A DNA stretch of 64,000 nt from JAHEEL01 sp942491345 (GTDB taxonomy: Bacteria > Actinomycetota > Acidimicrobiia > Spongiisociales > UBA5794): assembly GCA_942491345.1 (NCBI GenBank), contig CALOAN010000020.1:62001-126000 (forward strand), read 5' to 3'. Position numbers and translations under genes: made by a program. A model generated the notes under the pieces. That model saw nothing but the letters and a program-made list of their open reading frames with translations, was not told where the DNA came from and searched no databases. Below, in pieces: positions 10,181 to 18,899 of this stretch. Position 1 is the stretch's first letter, and every line of letters starts with the position of its first letter.

Positions 10181-10687
10181 CTAGTCGGAGAGGTCCTTCC
10201 ACCAGGCGTCTGAGTTGGAGGCGTCGATGCCATTGGTGTCCATCCAGGGTTCGATCACATCGTGGCTCCACGAAAGCCACCTCGTCGGGGTGATCCTGAT
10301 GGTCGTGTCTTCGTGGGCCGCCAGGAAACGGCCCATCGTGGCCATGCCCGTGTCGGTGAGCAACCGTTCTCGGACACTCTGGTTGATCCGTTCGGCTTCG
10401 TGTCCCTCAATCACCGTCGCTTGTCCGTAGCACGACACCCAGCCGCTGCGGACGGGGACAAGGGCAGTCACAGATGGCCGTTCCCGCACATTCTTGATCT
10501 TCCTCGTCGACCGAGGCGTCGGCAGGAACAGGAGATCGTCGGCGTCGATCGAGAAGAGAACGAGGGTCAGGTGGGGAGAGCCGTTGGGGTTGATGGTTCC
10601 GAGCACCAGGCGGGCCTGCTCGGACACCTCGACGCGCAGCTGCTCGCTCAAGCCGTGGGGTGTCTGATACGTCTCCGGAATCGCCAT
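10181..10687 (-). CDS. Pyridoxamine 5'-phosphate oxidase-fold (FMN/F420) protein
   Basis: 168 residues with the split beta-barrel pattern: LVLGTINPNGSPHLTLVLF, then SIDADDLLFLPTPRSTRKIKNV, the KxxN segment that contacts the flavin phosphate. The family includes F420- or FMN-dependent oxidoreductases of unknown substrate. TAGTTT ends 6 nt before the ATG (10694-10699 on the plus strand), fixing the start as a probable leaderless one. It is divergent from the aldo/keto reductase. Confidence 0.85.
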   Translation of the reverse strand: MAIPETYQTPHGLSEQLRVEVSEQARLVLGTINPNGSPHLTLVLFSIDADDLLFLPTPRSTRKIKNVRERPSVTALVPVRSGWVSCYGQATVIEGHEAERINQSVRERLLTDTGMATMGRFLAAHEDTTIRITPTRWLSWSHDVIEPWMDTNGIDASNSDAWWKDLSD

Positions 10688-10853
10688 GAACTGAAACTAG
10701 CTTCTCGTCCCGTCGTTGGGGCCACAAGATCTCAGCCGAACAACGAGTACCCCGTCCACGTCTGACGATGGGGGCGCCCATGAAGGCCTGGGCGTCGAGT
10801 TGGATGAGTCGCTCGATTCGCTCTCCGAATGCGCTGGCCATAGGCTCATTTGT

Positions 10854-11900
10854 ATGGAGCAACGCAATCTCGGCTCGTCTGATCTTGTGGTAGACGTCCT
10901 TGGTCTCGGAACGATGACGTTCGGCAATGAGGCTGACGAATCCACGTCTCATCGAATCCTCGACCGCTATGTCGAAGCAGGCGGCACATTCATCGACACT
11001 GCCGATGTGTATAGCCGGGGGGTGTCTGAGGAGTTCATCGGTCGGTGGCTCTCGGACCGCGGAGTGCGTGATGGCGTCGTTGTTGCGACGAAGGCGCGGT
11101 TCGCAATGAGCGACGATCCTGCTGATCGAGGCGCTGGTCCGGTCTACTTGCGGCGGGCGCTGGAGGCTTCGCTGCGGCGCCTCGGCGTCGACCACATTGA
11201 CTTGTACCAGATCCACGCGTGGGATCCGGCGACTCCTGTTGAAGACACCATGGAGACGCTCAACAGCTTCGTCGAAGCGGGGAAGGTCCGCTTTGTCGGT
11301 GTATCGAATTTCCTCGGCTGGCAGCTCGAGAGGGCGGCGCAGGTGTGCGAGACGAATGGGTGGGCCCCGGTCGTCTCCTTGCAGCCCCAGTACAATCTGC
11401 TGGCGCGCGATATCGAGCTCGAGCTGATGCCGCTGTGCGTCGATCGCGGGATCGGATTGCTGCCGTGGTCGCCTCTTGGCGGAGGCTGGCTGACCGGCAA
11501 GTACCAGCGGGACGAGACTCCAATCGGAGTGTCACGTCTGGGCGATGACCCGACGAGAGGGCTTGAGGCCTACGACGTGCGCAACACGGAGCGGACTTGG
11601 CGCATCGTCGATGCCGTTCGGACCATTGCTGAACAGCGGGAAGTCATGATGAGCGAGGTCGCGATCAACTGGCTCCGTTCTCGCCCAATGGTCAGCTCCT
11701 TGCTTCTCGGGGTCAGAACGGTCTCGCAACTCGAGGAGAATCTCCGTGCACTCGACTGGGATCTCGATGACGACGAAGTCACCCTCCTGAATGAGATCAG
11801 CGCACCAGGGATTCCTGCTTATCCGCAGGGATTCTTGGAGAATGAAGCGGGAATGGGCATATGGGAGAATCTTCAGACTCGCGTCACGAAGGCGTACTAG
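10854..11900 (+). CDS. Aldo/keto reductase
   Basis: 348 residues, normal for the family. The catalytic tetrad is visible: Asp and Tyr in FIDTADVYS, Lys in VVATKAR, His in YQIHAWD. It uses NADPH to reduce aldehydes or ketones; substrate unknown. The open frame extends upstream to 10716, but homology begins at MEQRNLGSS and TAGGCT (10841-10846) lies 7 nt before ATG 10854, so I take this start. A hairpin overlapping the stop probably terminates it. Confidence 0.92.
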   Translation: MEQRNLGSSDLVVDVLGLGTMTFGNEADESTSHRILDRYVEAGGTFIDTADVYSRGVSEEFIGRWLSDRGVRDGVVVATKARFAMSDDPADRGAGPVYLRRALEASLRRLGVDHIDLYQIHAWDPATPVEDTMETLNSFVEAGKVRFVGVSNFLGWQLERAAQVCETNGWAPVVSLQPQYNLLARDIELELMPLCVDRGIGLLPWSPLGGGWLTGKYQRDETPIGVSRLGDDPTRGLEAYDVRNTERTWRIVDAVRTIAEQREVMMSEVAINWLRSRPMVSSLLLGVRTVSQLEENLRALDWDLDDDEVTLLNEISAPGIPAYPQGFLENEAGMGIWENLQTRVTKAY

Positions 11901-11917
11901 CTGCCACTCCTGGCAGC
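11900..11917 (+). terminator. Hairpin after aldo/keto reductase
   Basis: GCTGCCA and TGGCAGC form a perfect 7-bp stem with a CTCC loop directly at the stop codon. No T tract follows, so it is a candidate terminator only. Confidence 0.5.
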
Positions 11918-12064
11918 AGGCGTCGAACTCGACGCAATTGGATCATGAATGGTGACCAGTCGGCCCGAATTCGATACCTGGGGACCCTCCGTGCAGCACG
12001 AGAAGGTTGCCTGACATCGGCTGTGTGTCGGACATAACTCTCTTGAGAAGTTCAGGGGATGCTG

Positions 12065-12628
12065 ATGCAGCCTGAGATTGCCGATCAACGGTTTCGAGAG
12101 ATGTATCGAGCAACCGAACGCGACGTCCTGGCGTATTTCCTTCGCCGAACCGATGCGACCTCTGCTCGAGACGGTGCCGCAGAGACGTTCCTCGTGGCTT
12201 GGCGGCGAATTGATGACGTGCCGCCGGGGGATGAGTCCTTGCCCTGGCTCTACGGTGTGGCGCGTCGAGTGCTCGCCAACCAACGCCGGAGTCACAAGCG
12301 CTATGCGGCTCTCGGTCGGAAGCTGAGCAGCATCGGTGAACCCGCGGATCCATCGCCGGAGGTGATCGTGCTGCGTCGGTCTGAGGATCAGGAGATCCTC
12401 AACGCCGTTGAGCGGCTGCGTCCAGAGGATCAAGAGATCCTCAAGCTGGCGGTATGGGAGGAGCTTCCGCACCGCCAGATCGCTGAGATGATCGGGACAT
12501 CAGCTCACGCGATCACGCAGCGGATCTACCGCATCACGAGGCAACTCGCCGGTGAAGTCGAACGGCCGAGTCCGGGCGTCGTGGGACGGGCTGCACCGCC
12601 CGTATCCGAGGGAGGTGGCGGATCGTGA
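12065..12628 (+). CDS. ECF-type RNA polymerase sigma factor (module 1)
   Basis: About 187 residues. Region 2 (RFREMYRATERDVLAYFL, then AAETFLVAWRRID) and region 4 (LRPEDQEILKLAVWEE, then AEMIGTSAHAITQRIYR) are clear, without sigma regions 1 or 3. It directs RNA polymerase to a stress-type regulon. ATG 12065 has AGGGG 6 nt upstream; ATG 12059 is also possible. Its stop overlaps the GTG of the next gene (GTGA), so sigma factor and membrane propeller protein are translationally coupled. That arrangement is typical of sigma/anti-sigma pairs. A paralogous pair lies at 20714-23726. Confidence 0.9.
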   Translation: MQPEIADQRFREMYRATERDVLAYFLRRTDATSARDGAAETFLVAWRRIDDVPPGDESLPWLYGVARRVLANQRRSHKRYAALGRKLSSIGEPADPSPEVIVLRRSEDQEILNAVERLRPEDQEILKLAVWEELPHRQIAEMIGTSAHAITQRIYRITRQLAGEVERPSPGVVGRAAPPVSEGGGGS

Positions 12629-15030
12629 AGAACCACGAAGACATCATCAGTCGCATGGCGGCTGCCAACCCGGTGCCCGACCTCGGCATGATCACCGACG
12701 GGCAGTTGGCTGAGCTCATGATTCAGGTCGAACAAGCCCGAACGGCCTCCACACGATCCGGGGTGCGTTCGCAGGAGGCCCAAGAGCATTCACCGTCCGG
12801 GAGAGCACGCCGAGGTCAGAGATCACCTTGGTTGAGGCCGGTTGTGGCTTTCGCATCGGCGTTGTTGGCCGTGCTGGTGGTCTTCGGCGTCTTTGGGCTG
12901 CTGCGGCCCGATCCGGCCGCCGTGGTCGATGAGCCGTCGCCGAGCCCGACGACCACTTCTGCCGCCAATTCGACCATTGCGCCTGAGACTGCGACGGCAC
13001 CGGTCGCCCCGGCGCCGGGCGCCTCCACCGCGTCGAGCGATCGAACCAATCGGATCAGGTCGCTGGCTGTGGCCGGCGACGGGAGCTTGTGGGCGGCGAC
13101 CGCCAACGGGGTGGTGCGGTGGGACCTGGATACGCAGACTCCGACGGTCTACACCACCGAACACGGGCTGGTTTCCGAAGGCGCAGTGTTCGTCGAAGCC
13201 GGTCTGGACGGGACGGTCTGGGCCGGCGGTGACGTGTGGATGGCCCGATTCGACGGCGCGTTGACCACCTTCTCGGTTCCCAATGACTATCCGCTCTATC
13301 AGATAGCGGTCGGGCCCGATGGAACCGTGTGGGCCGCTTTCGAACCGGGCAGGCTCGGGCGCTTCGACGGGTCGGAATGGCAGATGCTCGACGCCCCATC
13401 GTTCGCCGAACCGCAGGGCGAATGGGTATCCGCGCTTGCCGTTGCTCCCGACGGGACCTTGTGGGTTGGGCTCCGCGACGAATCCATGGGCGACCCGGAA
13501 TCGTCAGACGTGAGCCGAGGCGTTGCGAGCTTCGACGGATCAGCGTGGACGCTCCACACCACTGTCGACGGGCTCCCGCCGCGAGTGGGCAACCTCATCG
13601 CCGTTGCGCCGGACGGGACGGTCTGGGCAGGATCAGCTGGATCGATCGGGTCCGACGGCTCTTCGGTCTCCGGCGGGGGAGCGGCCAGCTTCGACGGGAC
13701 CGTTTGGACGAGCTACACCGTGGCCGACGGGCTGCCCTCGAACGATGTGGACATAATGATCGGTGCCGACGGATCGGTATGGGCCATCAACGTGTTCGGC
13801 GACGGTGTCTCCCGTTTTGACGGCACGACATGGACTCTGCTCCCGGAGGTGAACGGTTTCGGGGTTGTGGACGCCGACGGCCGGTTCTGGGTGCCCTCCG
13901 AGGAAGCCGGCGGCGGGGTCGTCGGCTATGACGGCGCGCAGACGACCCAACTCGTGGTACCGGTCGACGAATCGACGGCCGTGACCTCGACGACAGCAGT
14001 CGTCGCGGCAGTGGGGGATTGGAACCCGATCCTCGCCACCACACGCGCCGAAGCTACGGCGGTGGCTGCTACCTGCCCCACGGGAGCCGATCCTTATGTT
14101 CCTGGATCGACGCCCCAGGATCGGCCCGCGGGCGGATGGGCTGGTCTGCTCGCCGGCGCCTTCGACAGCCGCACCGGCCGCATCGTCTACCTCGACGAGG
14201 CTCGCGAGACATGGACCTTCGACGTGTGCACCAACACGTGGCTGCAGATGAGCCCTACTGGGGAGGTGCCCGGCGACCTCAGTGCGGGCCTGGTCTACGA
14301 TGCCGACTCCGACGTGACCGTCGCCTTCGGCTTCAACGGGGTCTCTGTCTACGACGCCAGTGCCAACACCTGGACCTACCAGAACCACAATCCCATCGGA
14401 TCCGGACCGGGACAGTTTGCCCCAAATGGTGCTGTGTACGACCCCGTTTCAGGTCTGATCGTCACAACTGAACTGACCAACGACTACCTGGATGCCTGGG
14501 CCTACGACGTAGACACCAGCACCTGGACGCTGATCGGGCGCCTCTGGGACGGAGGCGAGGACTACGTCTGGTTCGAGCTCCTCGGGTATTCACGCGAGGC
14601 CGACCGTCTCATCTTCACCTCGGTCAACAACTTCACCGCCTTGGTCGACCCCCGCACCGGTACGAAGACCATCATCGAGACCGCAACTCCCGCCATCTCC
14701 TTTGGATGGCCGAAGGCGCAGTACGGCCAGGCTGTCGACACGGCCTTCGTCGCAGGGGGCGTGACCGTGGACAGCGGGATGTTTGACACGCAGTTCCCGG
14801 GCCAGATCTGCGGCTTCGACATCGACACGTCCGCATGGACGTTGTGTTTCCCAATGCCCGGGGGCTCGAAGTACGCGTCTTTCGCCGCAATGGTTGGTGA
14901 CCCGATCAACGACCGGCTCGTCGTCATGCACGGTGTCTACGGCAACTTCTGGGTGTCTTCGGATGACGCCGTGTGGGCGGTCGCCCTCGACACCGGTGAG
15001 ACCGTCGAGCTCCTGACCCCAGGCGAGTAG
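12625..15030 (+). CDS. Membrane-anchored beta-propeller protein, putative anti-sigma/sensor partner (module 1)
   Basis: 801 residues. A short cytoplasmic N-terminus (about 70 residues, LAELMIQVEQAR) precedes one membrane helix (VVAFASALLAVLVVFGVFGLL), then a Thr/Ala-rich linker. The outside part has two halves: repeats of the type VAPDGTVWAG plus FDGSAWTLHTTVDGLP (two-component-regulator-type propeller, about 150-460) and Kelch-like repeats (TWTFDVCTNTWLQM, YDADSDVTVAFG, about 500-800). Topology and the 4-nt overlap with the ECF gene suggest an anti-sigma factor with an external sensor. No ZAS zinc motif is visible in the N-terminus, so this role is inferred. Confidence 0.8.
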   Translation: MKNHEDIISRMAAANPVPDLGMITDGQLAELMIQVEQARTASTRSGVRSQEAQEHSPSGRARRGQRSPWLRPVVAFASALLAVLVVFGVFGLLRPDPAAVVDEPSPSPTTTSAANSTIAPETATAPVAPAPGASTASSDRTNRIRSLAVAGDGSLWAATANGVVRWDLDTQTPTVYTTEHGLVSEGAVFVEAGLDGTVWAGGDVWMARFDGALTTFSVPNDYPLYQIAVGPDGTVWAAFEPGRLGRFDGSEWQMLDAPSFAEPQGEWVSALAVAPDGTLWVGLRDESMGDPESSDVSRGVASFDGSAWTLHTTVDGLPPRVGNLIAVAPDGTVWAGSAGSIGSDGSSVSGGGAASFDGTVWTSYTVADGLPSNDVDIMIGADGSVWAINVFGDGVSRFDGTTWTLLPEVNGFGVVDADGRFWVPSEEAGGGVVGYDGAQTTQLVVPVDESTAVTSTTAVVAAVGDWNPILATTRAEATAVAATCPTGADPYVPGSTPQDRPAGGWAGLLAGAFDSRTGRIVYLDEARETWTFDVCTNTWLQMSPTGEVPGDLSAGLVYDADSDVTVAFGFNGVSVYDASANTWTYQNHNPIGSGPGQFAPNGAVYDPVSGLIVTTELTNDYLDAWAYDVDTSTWTLIGRLWDGGEDYVWFELLGYSREADRLIFTSVNNFTALVDPRTGTKTIIETATPAISFGWPKAQYGQAVDTAFVAGGVTVDSGMFDTQFPGQICGFDIDTSAWTLCFPMPGGSKYASFAAMVGDPINDRLVVMHGVYGNFWVSSDDAVWAVALDTGETVELLTPGE

Positions 15031-15106
15031 CGAAGCCGCCTGCGACCTTGGCCGAGACGGCGATCCCTGCCATGGAAAGCCCTTCGGGTCCGTTTTGTCA
15101 AGGGTC

Positions 15107-15211
15107 TCAGGGTGAGCCGTTGTCGTGTGCGAGTTCGGTCGTCACACGCACTTCGGCGTGGAGGGATTTGTGAACCGGACAGCGGTCGGCGATCTCGAGG
15201 AGACGCTGGAG
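15107..15211 (-). pseudogene. OsmC/Ohr-family C-terminal remnant
   Basis: 34 codons read LQRLLEIADRCPVHKSLHAE and onwards, the hallmark end of OsmC-type peroxidases including the resolving Cys in the CPV motif. They end at a stop (15107-15109). An in-frame TGA (15212-15214) stands directly upstream, and beyond it no OsmC sequence is found in any frame. The TGA is not at a cysteine position, so this is decay and not selenocysteine. It suggests a former oxidative-stress gene next to the RsrA-like gene. Confidence 0.65.
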
Positions 15212-15394
15212 TCACAGCCTGAGCGCCAGCATCTGCTGTTGGCGATCCAGGGGCAGGAGGACTGCTGAGGATGACTGCCGAGATCCCCCAACGTCCCGAT
15301 CGGCACTGTGATGTCTCGGTTGAATCGGGAAGAAAAGCCCTCCAGAAGGAGTTGTGGCATCTGGCTGAGTAGCACGAACTGACAGGACAGGTGC

Positions 15395-15628
15395 ATGAGT
15401 AGCGGTTGTGATCACGCCATCGACTACATCTACCAGTACCTGGACGATGAGATCTCGGTTGTCCATTCGTCCCGGATCAAGCTCCACCTCAGACGCTGCT
15501 CATTGTGCATGAGCGCCTATGAATTCGAAACGAAGCTCAAGAGTGTGATCCGCGAACGTGGCCGAACCGAACCGCCTCCAGAGCTCTTTGACACGCTGCG
15601 AGCCATCATCCAGGAGCAGAGCCAGTAG
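15395..15628 (+). CDS. RsrA-like zinc anti-sigma factor
   Basis: 77 residues with the ZAS pattern: an N-terminal Cys (SSGCDHA), then HLRRCSLC (HxxxCxxC). The family (RsrA, mycothiol-system anti-sigma-R) holds SigR through a zinc-thiol switch and releases it on disulfide stress. The N-terminal YLDDEI, the C-terminal ELFDTLRAIIQE and the length all fit. ATG 15395 follows an AGGACAGG purine run. No sigma factor is adjacent: upstream lies only the OsmC remnant and the propeller gene. It may act in trans on a SigR elsewhere or on the neighbouring ECF factor. Confidence 0.8.
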   Translation: MSSGCDHAIDYIYQYLDDEISVVHSSRIKLHLRRCSLCMSAYEFETKLKSVIRERGRTEPPPELFDTLRAIIQEQSQ

Positions 15629-15889
15629 CTACGAGTCGATGCGATGCGGAGGAGTGGCTCGCATACTGCGAGATCCGTAATCGTCGAGCTGGGTTCTACC
15701 GGTGCTCGGCGGCCTCGGATTCGCCTCCGTCATCGCCCGGCCCAGGTTTGGCCCCTGTGGCAGCGGCGTACCACGATGCTTTCGATGCGAAGCGTCGTTG
15801 GTGCCGAGACCGCAGAGGAGTGTGCCGATCGCAGTGATTGCAGTTTCCCCGATCGTCGTAGTCGATCACGACAGCGGGCGCACCCTTGG

Positions 15890-15986
15890 GCATACCCGGG
15901 CCGTAGCCGTCTCCGGGTATGCGGCTCCCCGCCGCTCCTCGGCGGTGCGACCCTGCCGGCCCAGCCCCAGCATGCACCCTCGGGTG
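15890..15986. terminator. Cluster of three hairpins between convergent genes
   Basis: The gap 15629-15990 lies between convergent genes and has no recognisable gene. Near the minus-strand lipoprotein's stop are three perfect inverted repeats: GCATACCCGG/CCGGGTATGC (15890-15922, 10 bp), CCGCCG/CGGCGG (15929-15945) and GCACCC/GGGTGC (15973-15986). They probably form a bidirectional terminator. Confidence 0.55.
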
Positions 15987-15990
15987 CTCC

Positions 15991-16752
15991 TCATTCGCCG
16001 TCGTAGCTGCAGTCCAGGCCGGCGCTGATGGCCACCGTCTCCGCGTCGTCGGATGGTTGCGTGGTGAGTCCGGTGTCGAAGCAGAGGTAACCGAATTCCG
16101 CGTTGCCGGCCTCGAGTACCCAGATCTCTGCAAGGCTCGACCGAACCCAGCGGTATTGGTCGAGTCCGACGTCCGGTCGGTAGCTGCTCACCGCTGCGAT
16201 GGTCTCGCCGACCGTGATCCCGACCGTGATTCCGTCCATGACGGTGAAGATCCCGCTCGGCGAGCCGGCATATGAGTACGAGACGAAATGGCGGACGGGA
16301 CCTTCTCCGGGGATTTCAGAATTATCAAAGGCGAGGATCAGACTGTCTCCCCACTGGACCGATCGGAACTCGCCCGTCGAGATCGGATGAGGTCCCCATC
16401 CCGAGTCCATCGTCGGGGGTCCGAGGGCGTCGGTGACAGCTGTGATGACCGGATCGGGATCGGATCCGTTCTGTCCGGCGTAGTACATCTCGTCGGCAAC
16501 GATCAGGCCGGCGTGGGCCAAGGTGACCTCGGCGATCTGTCCGCCGGCGGTCGTTGTCGGGGAGCCGGCCGTGGTGGTCGGAACCGTGGTGGCTGCTGCA
16601 GCTACCGTGGTCGTTGCTGCAGCAGTTGTCGTGGTCGTTGTCTCGGCAGCCGTTGTCGACGTGGGGGAGTCGCTGCTCTCGCTCGACGAGCTGCAGCCGG
16701 CCACCACCAGCACGAGAGCCATGGACGCGCCGAAGAACAGTCGAGCTTTCAT
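15991..16752 (-). CDS. Secreted lipoprotein with Thr-rich linker
   Basis: 253 residues. The signal peptide ends in a lipobox (VVAGC), so the protein should be lipid-anchored outside the membrane. A long Thr/Ala linker (about 30-70) follows, then a globular part without a family I recognise. It contains AHAGLIVADEMYYAG and YSYAGSPSGIFTVMDGI. GGGAGGG 6 nt before ATG 16752 supports the start. Linker and size resemble the lipoprotein at 20017-20667, but the globular parts do not obviously match. Confidence 0.75.
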   Translation of the reverse strand: MKARLFFGASMALVLVVAGCSSSSESSDSPTSTTAAETTTTTTAAATTTVAAAATTVPTTTAGSPTTTAGGQIAEVTLAHAGLIVADEMYYAGQNGSDPDPVITAVTDALGPPTMDSGWGPHPISTGEFRSVQWGDSLILAFDNSEIPGEGPVRHFVSYSYAGSPSGIFTVMDGITVGITVGETIAAVSSYRPDVGLDQYRWVRSSLAEIWVLEAGNAEFGYLCFDTGLTTQPSDDAETVAISAGLDCSYDGE

Positions 16753-16893
16753 CAGAACCCTCCCCGAGTTGCACGAATCGCGTTTCGCGACCCTACAGGA
16801 CCACCAAGCGTTGAGGAGGAAATGAACCGGCGACCGGTGGGCAGAACGACGGGGACCTGTGCAGGGCGCTCGGGTTGTGCGTATGGTTCAAGC

Positions 16894-17247
16894 GTGGAAG
16901 TTGCCTATCCGGGTTTTGGCACCGTTGTGATCGATGGCAAGCGCTTCGACCATGACGTCGTGGTGGAGGCGGGACTTGTTCGCCCCCGGAAGAAGGGACC
17001 ATCCAAGGCCTACCGAGGCCGGTATGGCCACACGCCGTTGTCGGTCGATGAGAGCATCCCTTGGTCGTCGCCGCGACTGGTGGTGGGAACCGGAGCATCC
17101 GGCCAGCTTCCGATCATGCCCGAGCTCTGGGAAGAGGCGAAGGCTCGAGGTGTCGAGTTGGTGGCCGTCCCGACTTCGGAGGCGTGCCAGTTGCTTGGTC
17201 CCATAGACAGGGGCGACGTCTACGCGATCCTGCACGTCACCTGCTAG
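16894..17247 (+). CDS. Mth938-like (DUF498) domain protein
   Basis: 117 residues. GTVVIDGKRFDHDVVV and WSSPRLVVGTGASGQLPIM are typical of the Mth938 fold, here as a stand-alone protein. Biochemical role unknown. The open frame continues far upstream, but homology begins at VEVAYPGFG, and TATGGT (16882-16887) ends 6 nt before GTG 16894, the leaderless pattern of this genome. It is divergent from the lipoprotein at 15991-16752. Confidence 0.85.
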   Translation: MEVAYPGFGTVVIDGKRFDHDVVVEAGLVRPRKKGPSKAYRGRYGHTPLSVDESIPWSSPRLVVGTGASGQLPIMPELWEEAKARGVELVAVPTSEACQLLGPIDRGDVYAILHVTC

Positions 17248-17552
17248 CCGGCCCGGGCCGTCTCACCCGTCCCACTCGAGCGGCACAATCTGGTGAGTGT
17301 CAGAGAGCCCTTTGAGTGCCACGACTCTCGGTGTGCCGACTCGAATCCCGTCGATTGTGCCCACGAGGTCCCGCGTCGTGCAGGCTCGAACGTACGACCG
17401 CCATTCGACTTCTACAACTGCGGAGATGCTTCATGACGCGGTGCCGCTCGAAGGCTTCCTCCGCCGATGGTCGATCCGCCACGGCGGGCCGAGGTTCAGA
17501 TAGGTTCAGTGGTGGCCGACAACGTACGGAGCGTGTGTTGAGGGGCCCAGAT
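17248..17552. other. Intergenic region without recognised gene
   Basis: About 300 bases between the Mth938 gene and the acyltransferase. An open frame continues in phase with the acyltransferase but shows no protein-like pattern, and I see no tRNA: the T-loop-like ACTCGAATCCC near 17338 has no matching stems. Confidence 0.4.
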
Positions 17553-18899
17553 GTGAAGTACCTAGCGCATACGAAACGAATCGCCGACGAGACCCCGCCG
17601 ACGCGCAATCGAGTGGTCGATTTCGTGCGTGTGGTTTCGATCCTGGTGGTGGTGTTCGGTCACTGGTTCGCAGCTTCGATCTGGCTCCTCCCTGACGGCG
17701 AGATTCGGCTGATGAATTCGCTGGAATGGATCCCGTACGCGGGGTGGGTGACCTGGGTTGTTCAGGTGATGCCGATCTTCTTCCTCGTGGGTGGATACGC
17801 AAATGGTCGTGCTCTCCGTGCGAGGGAACACAAGGGTGTTGACTACAGCGAGTGGGTCACACAGCGCGTGCGGCGGCTGTTCACGCCGGTCATTCCGCTG
17901 CTCGTTGTGTGGACGCTGCTGATCGTCGTTGTCGGACCGTTCCTTCCCAGCGATGTTGTTCGAGCCGGTGCGATGTCGGCGACCGTTCCGCTCTGGTTCA
18001 TCGCCGTCTATGTGTCAATCACTGCCCTGGCGCCGGTCACGTATCGCTGGTGGAAGTCGGCGGGTTTGGCGTCCGTGGTCGTGTTGCTCGGCGCCGCCAT
18101 CGTCGTCGACGTGCTGCGCTTTGCCGTGGGCGTACCGGGCATCGGCTGGACGAACTTCCTCTTTGTCTGGGCCGGGGTTCACCAGCTCGGATACTGGTGG
18201 GCATCCCGGGAGGCCTCGGAACGACCGATCTCGGCATCGACCGGCGGCGCGATAGCCGCCGTGTCGCTGGCCGTGTTGATTGCGATCACGTGGATCGGCT
18301 GGTATCCGGTCGCGATGGTCGGAATCCCGGGCTCGGAGCTCACCAACATGACACCCCCGACCTTCGCTATTGCCCTGCTCGGGATCGTCCAGGCCGGCTT
18401 CATCTGGCTGCTGAACGATCCGATCGATCGTCTGGTGCGAGGGGAGAGGCTGTGGCGCGGGGTAGTGGCCGTGTCGGGTGTCATGATGACGATCTACCTC
18501 TGGCACCTGACTGCGATGACCCTCGTCGCCTCGGTCTTCCTGTTCGCCTTCGACGGAGCGGCATTCCGAATCGAGCCGGGGACGACGAAGTGGTGGCTCA
18601 CGCGGCCGATCTGGATTCTCGCCCTGGTAGCCGTCACAACGGTGTTGGTTGCAGTATTCGCTCCCTTCGAGTGGAGAGTGCGGCAGACGCCTGCACCCAC
18701 GCGCGTTCGGTACGTTGCCGCGGGGGTCCTTCTGGTTGCCGGCGCCGCGGCGGCCGTCTCATATTTCGGGCTCGCAACGGCAGACGCGACCGTCAATTGG
18801 ATCATCCCTATTGCGGCGTTCGCCGGTGCGGCGATCATGGGCGCCTATCCCGCCCGGCGCCGCCGTAGCAACCGCTCCGAGACGCGCTCACCGTCCTGA
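17553..18899 (+). CDS. Acyltransferase 3 family membrane protein
   Basis: About 448 residues with about ten membrane helices. The N-terminal RNRVVDFVRVVSILVVVFGHW carries the R/D and catalytic-type His of acyltransferase 3 proteins, which acylate cell-envelope sugars or lipids. MPIFFLVGGYANG is the second conserved helix. The frame is open from 17316, but GAGGGG 7 nt before GTG 17553 sets the preferred start. The 3' end overlaps the convergent ankyrin gene by 12 nt. Substrate unknown. Confidence 0.85.
   Translation: MKYLAHTKRIADETPPTRNRVVDFVRVVSILVVVFGHWFAASIWLLPDGEIRLMNSLEWIPYAGWVTWVVQVMPIFFLVGGYANGRALRAREHKGVDYSEWVTQRVRRLFTPVIPLLVVWTLLIVVVGPFLPSDVVRAGAMSATVPLWFIAVYVSITALAPVTYRWWKSAGLASVVVLLGAAIVVDVLRFAVGVPGIGWTNFLFVWAGVHQLGYWWASREASERPISASTGGAIAAVSLAVLIAITWIGWYPVAMVGIPGSELTNMTPPTFAIALLGIVQAGFIWLLNDPIDRLVRGERLWRGVVAVSGVMMTIYLWHLTAMTLVASVFLFAFDGAAFRIEPGTTKWWLTRPIWILALVAVTTVLVAVFAPFEWRVRQTPAPTRVRYVAAGVLLVAGAAAAVSYFGLATADATVNWIIPIAAFAGAAIMGAYPARRRRSNRSETRSPS

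Noticed and set aside
8971..10233. Minus-strand 420-codon frame overlapping the start of the giant gene
   Set aside because: Arg/Ser/Pro-rich shadow frame without domains; it conflicts with the membrane-helix-coding frame.
15212..15214. In-frame TGA directly before the OsmC-like remnant as a second selenocysteine codon
   Set aside because: The TGA is not at a cysteine column of OsmC proteins and the upstream frame does not resemble OsmC, so decay explains it better.
17335..17350. ACTCGAATCCC, another T-loop-like string
   Set aside because: No tRNA cloverleaf can be built around it.
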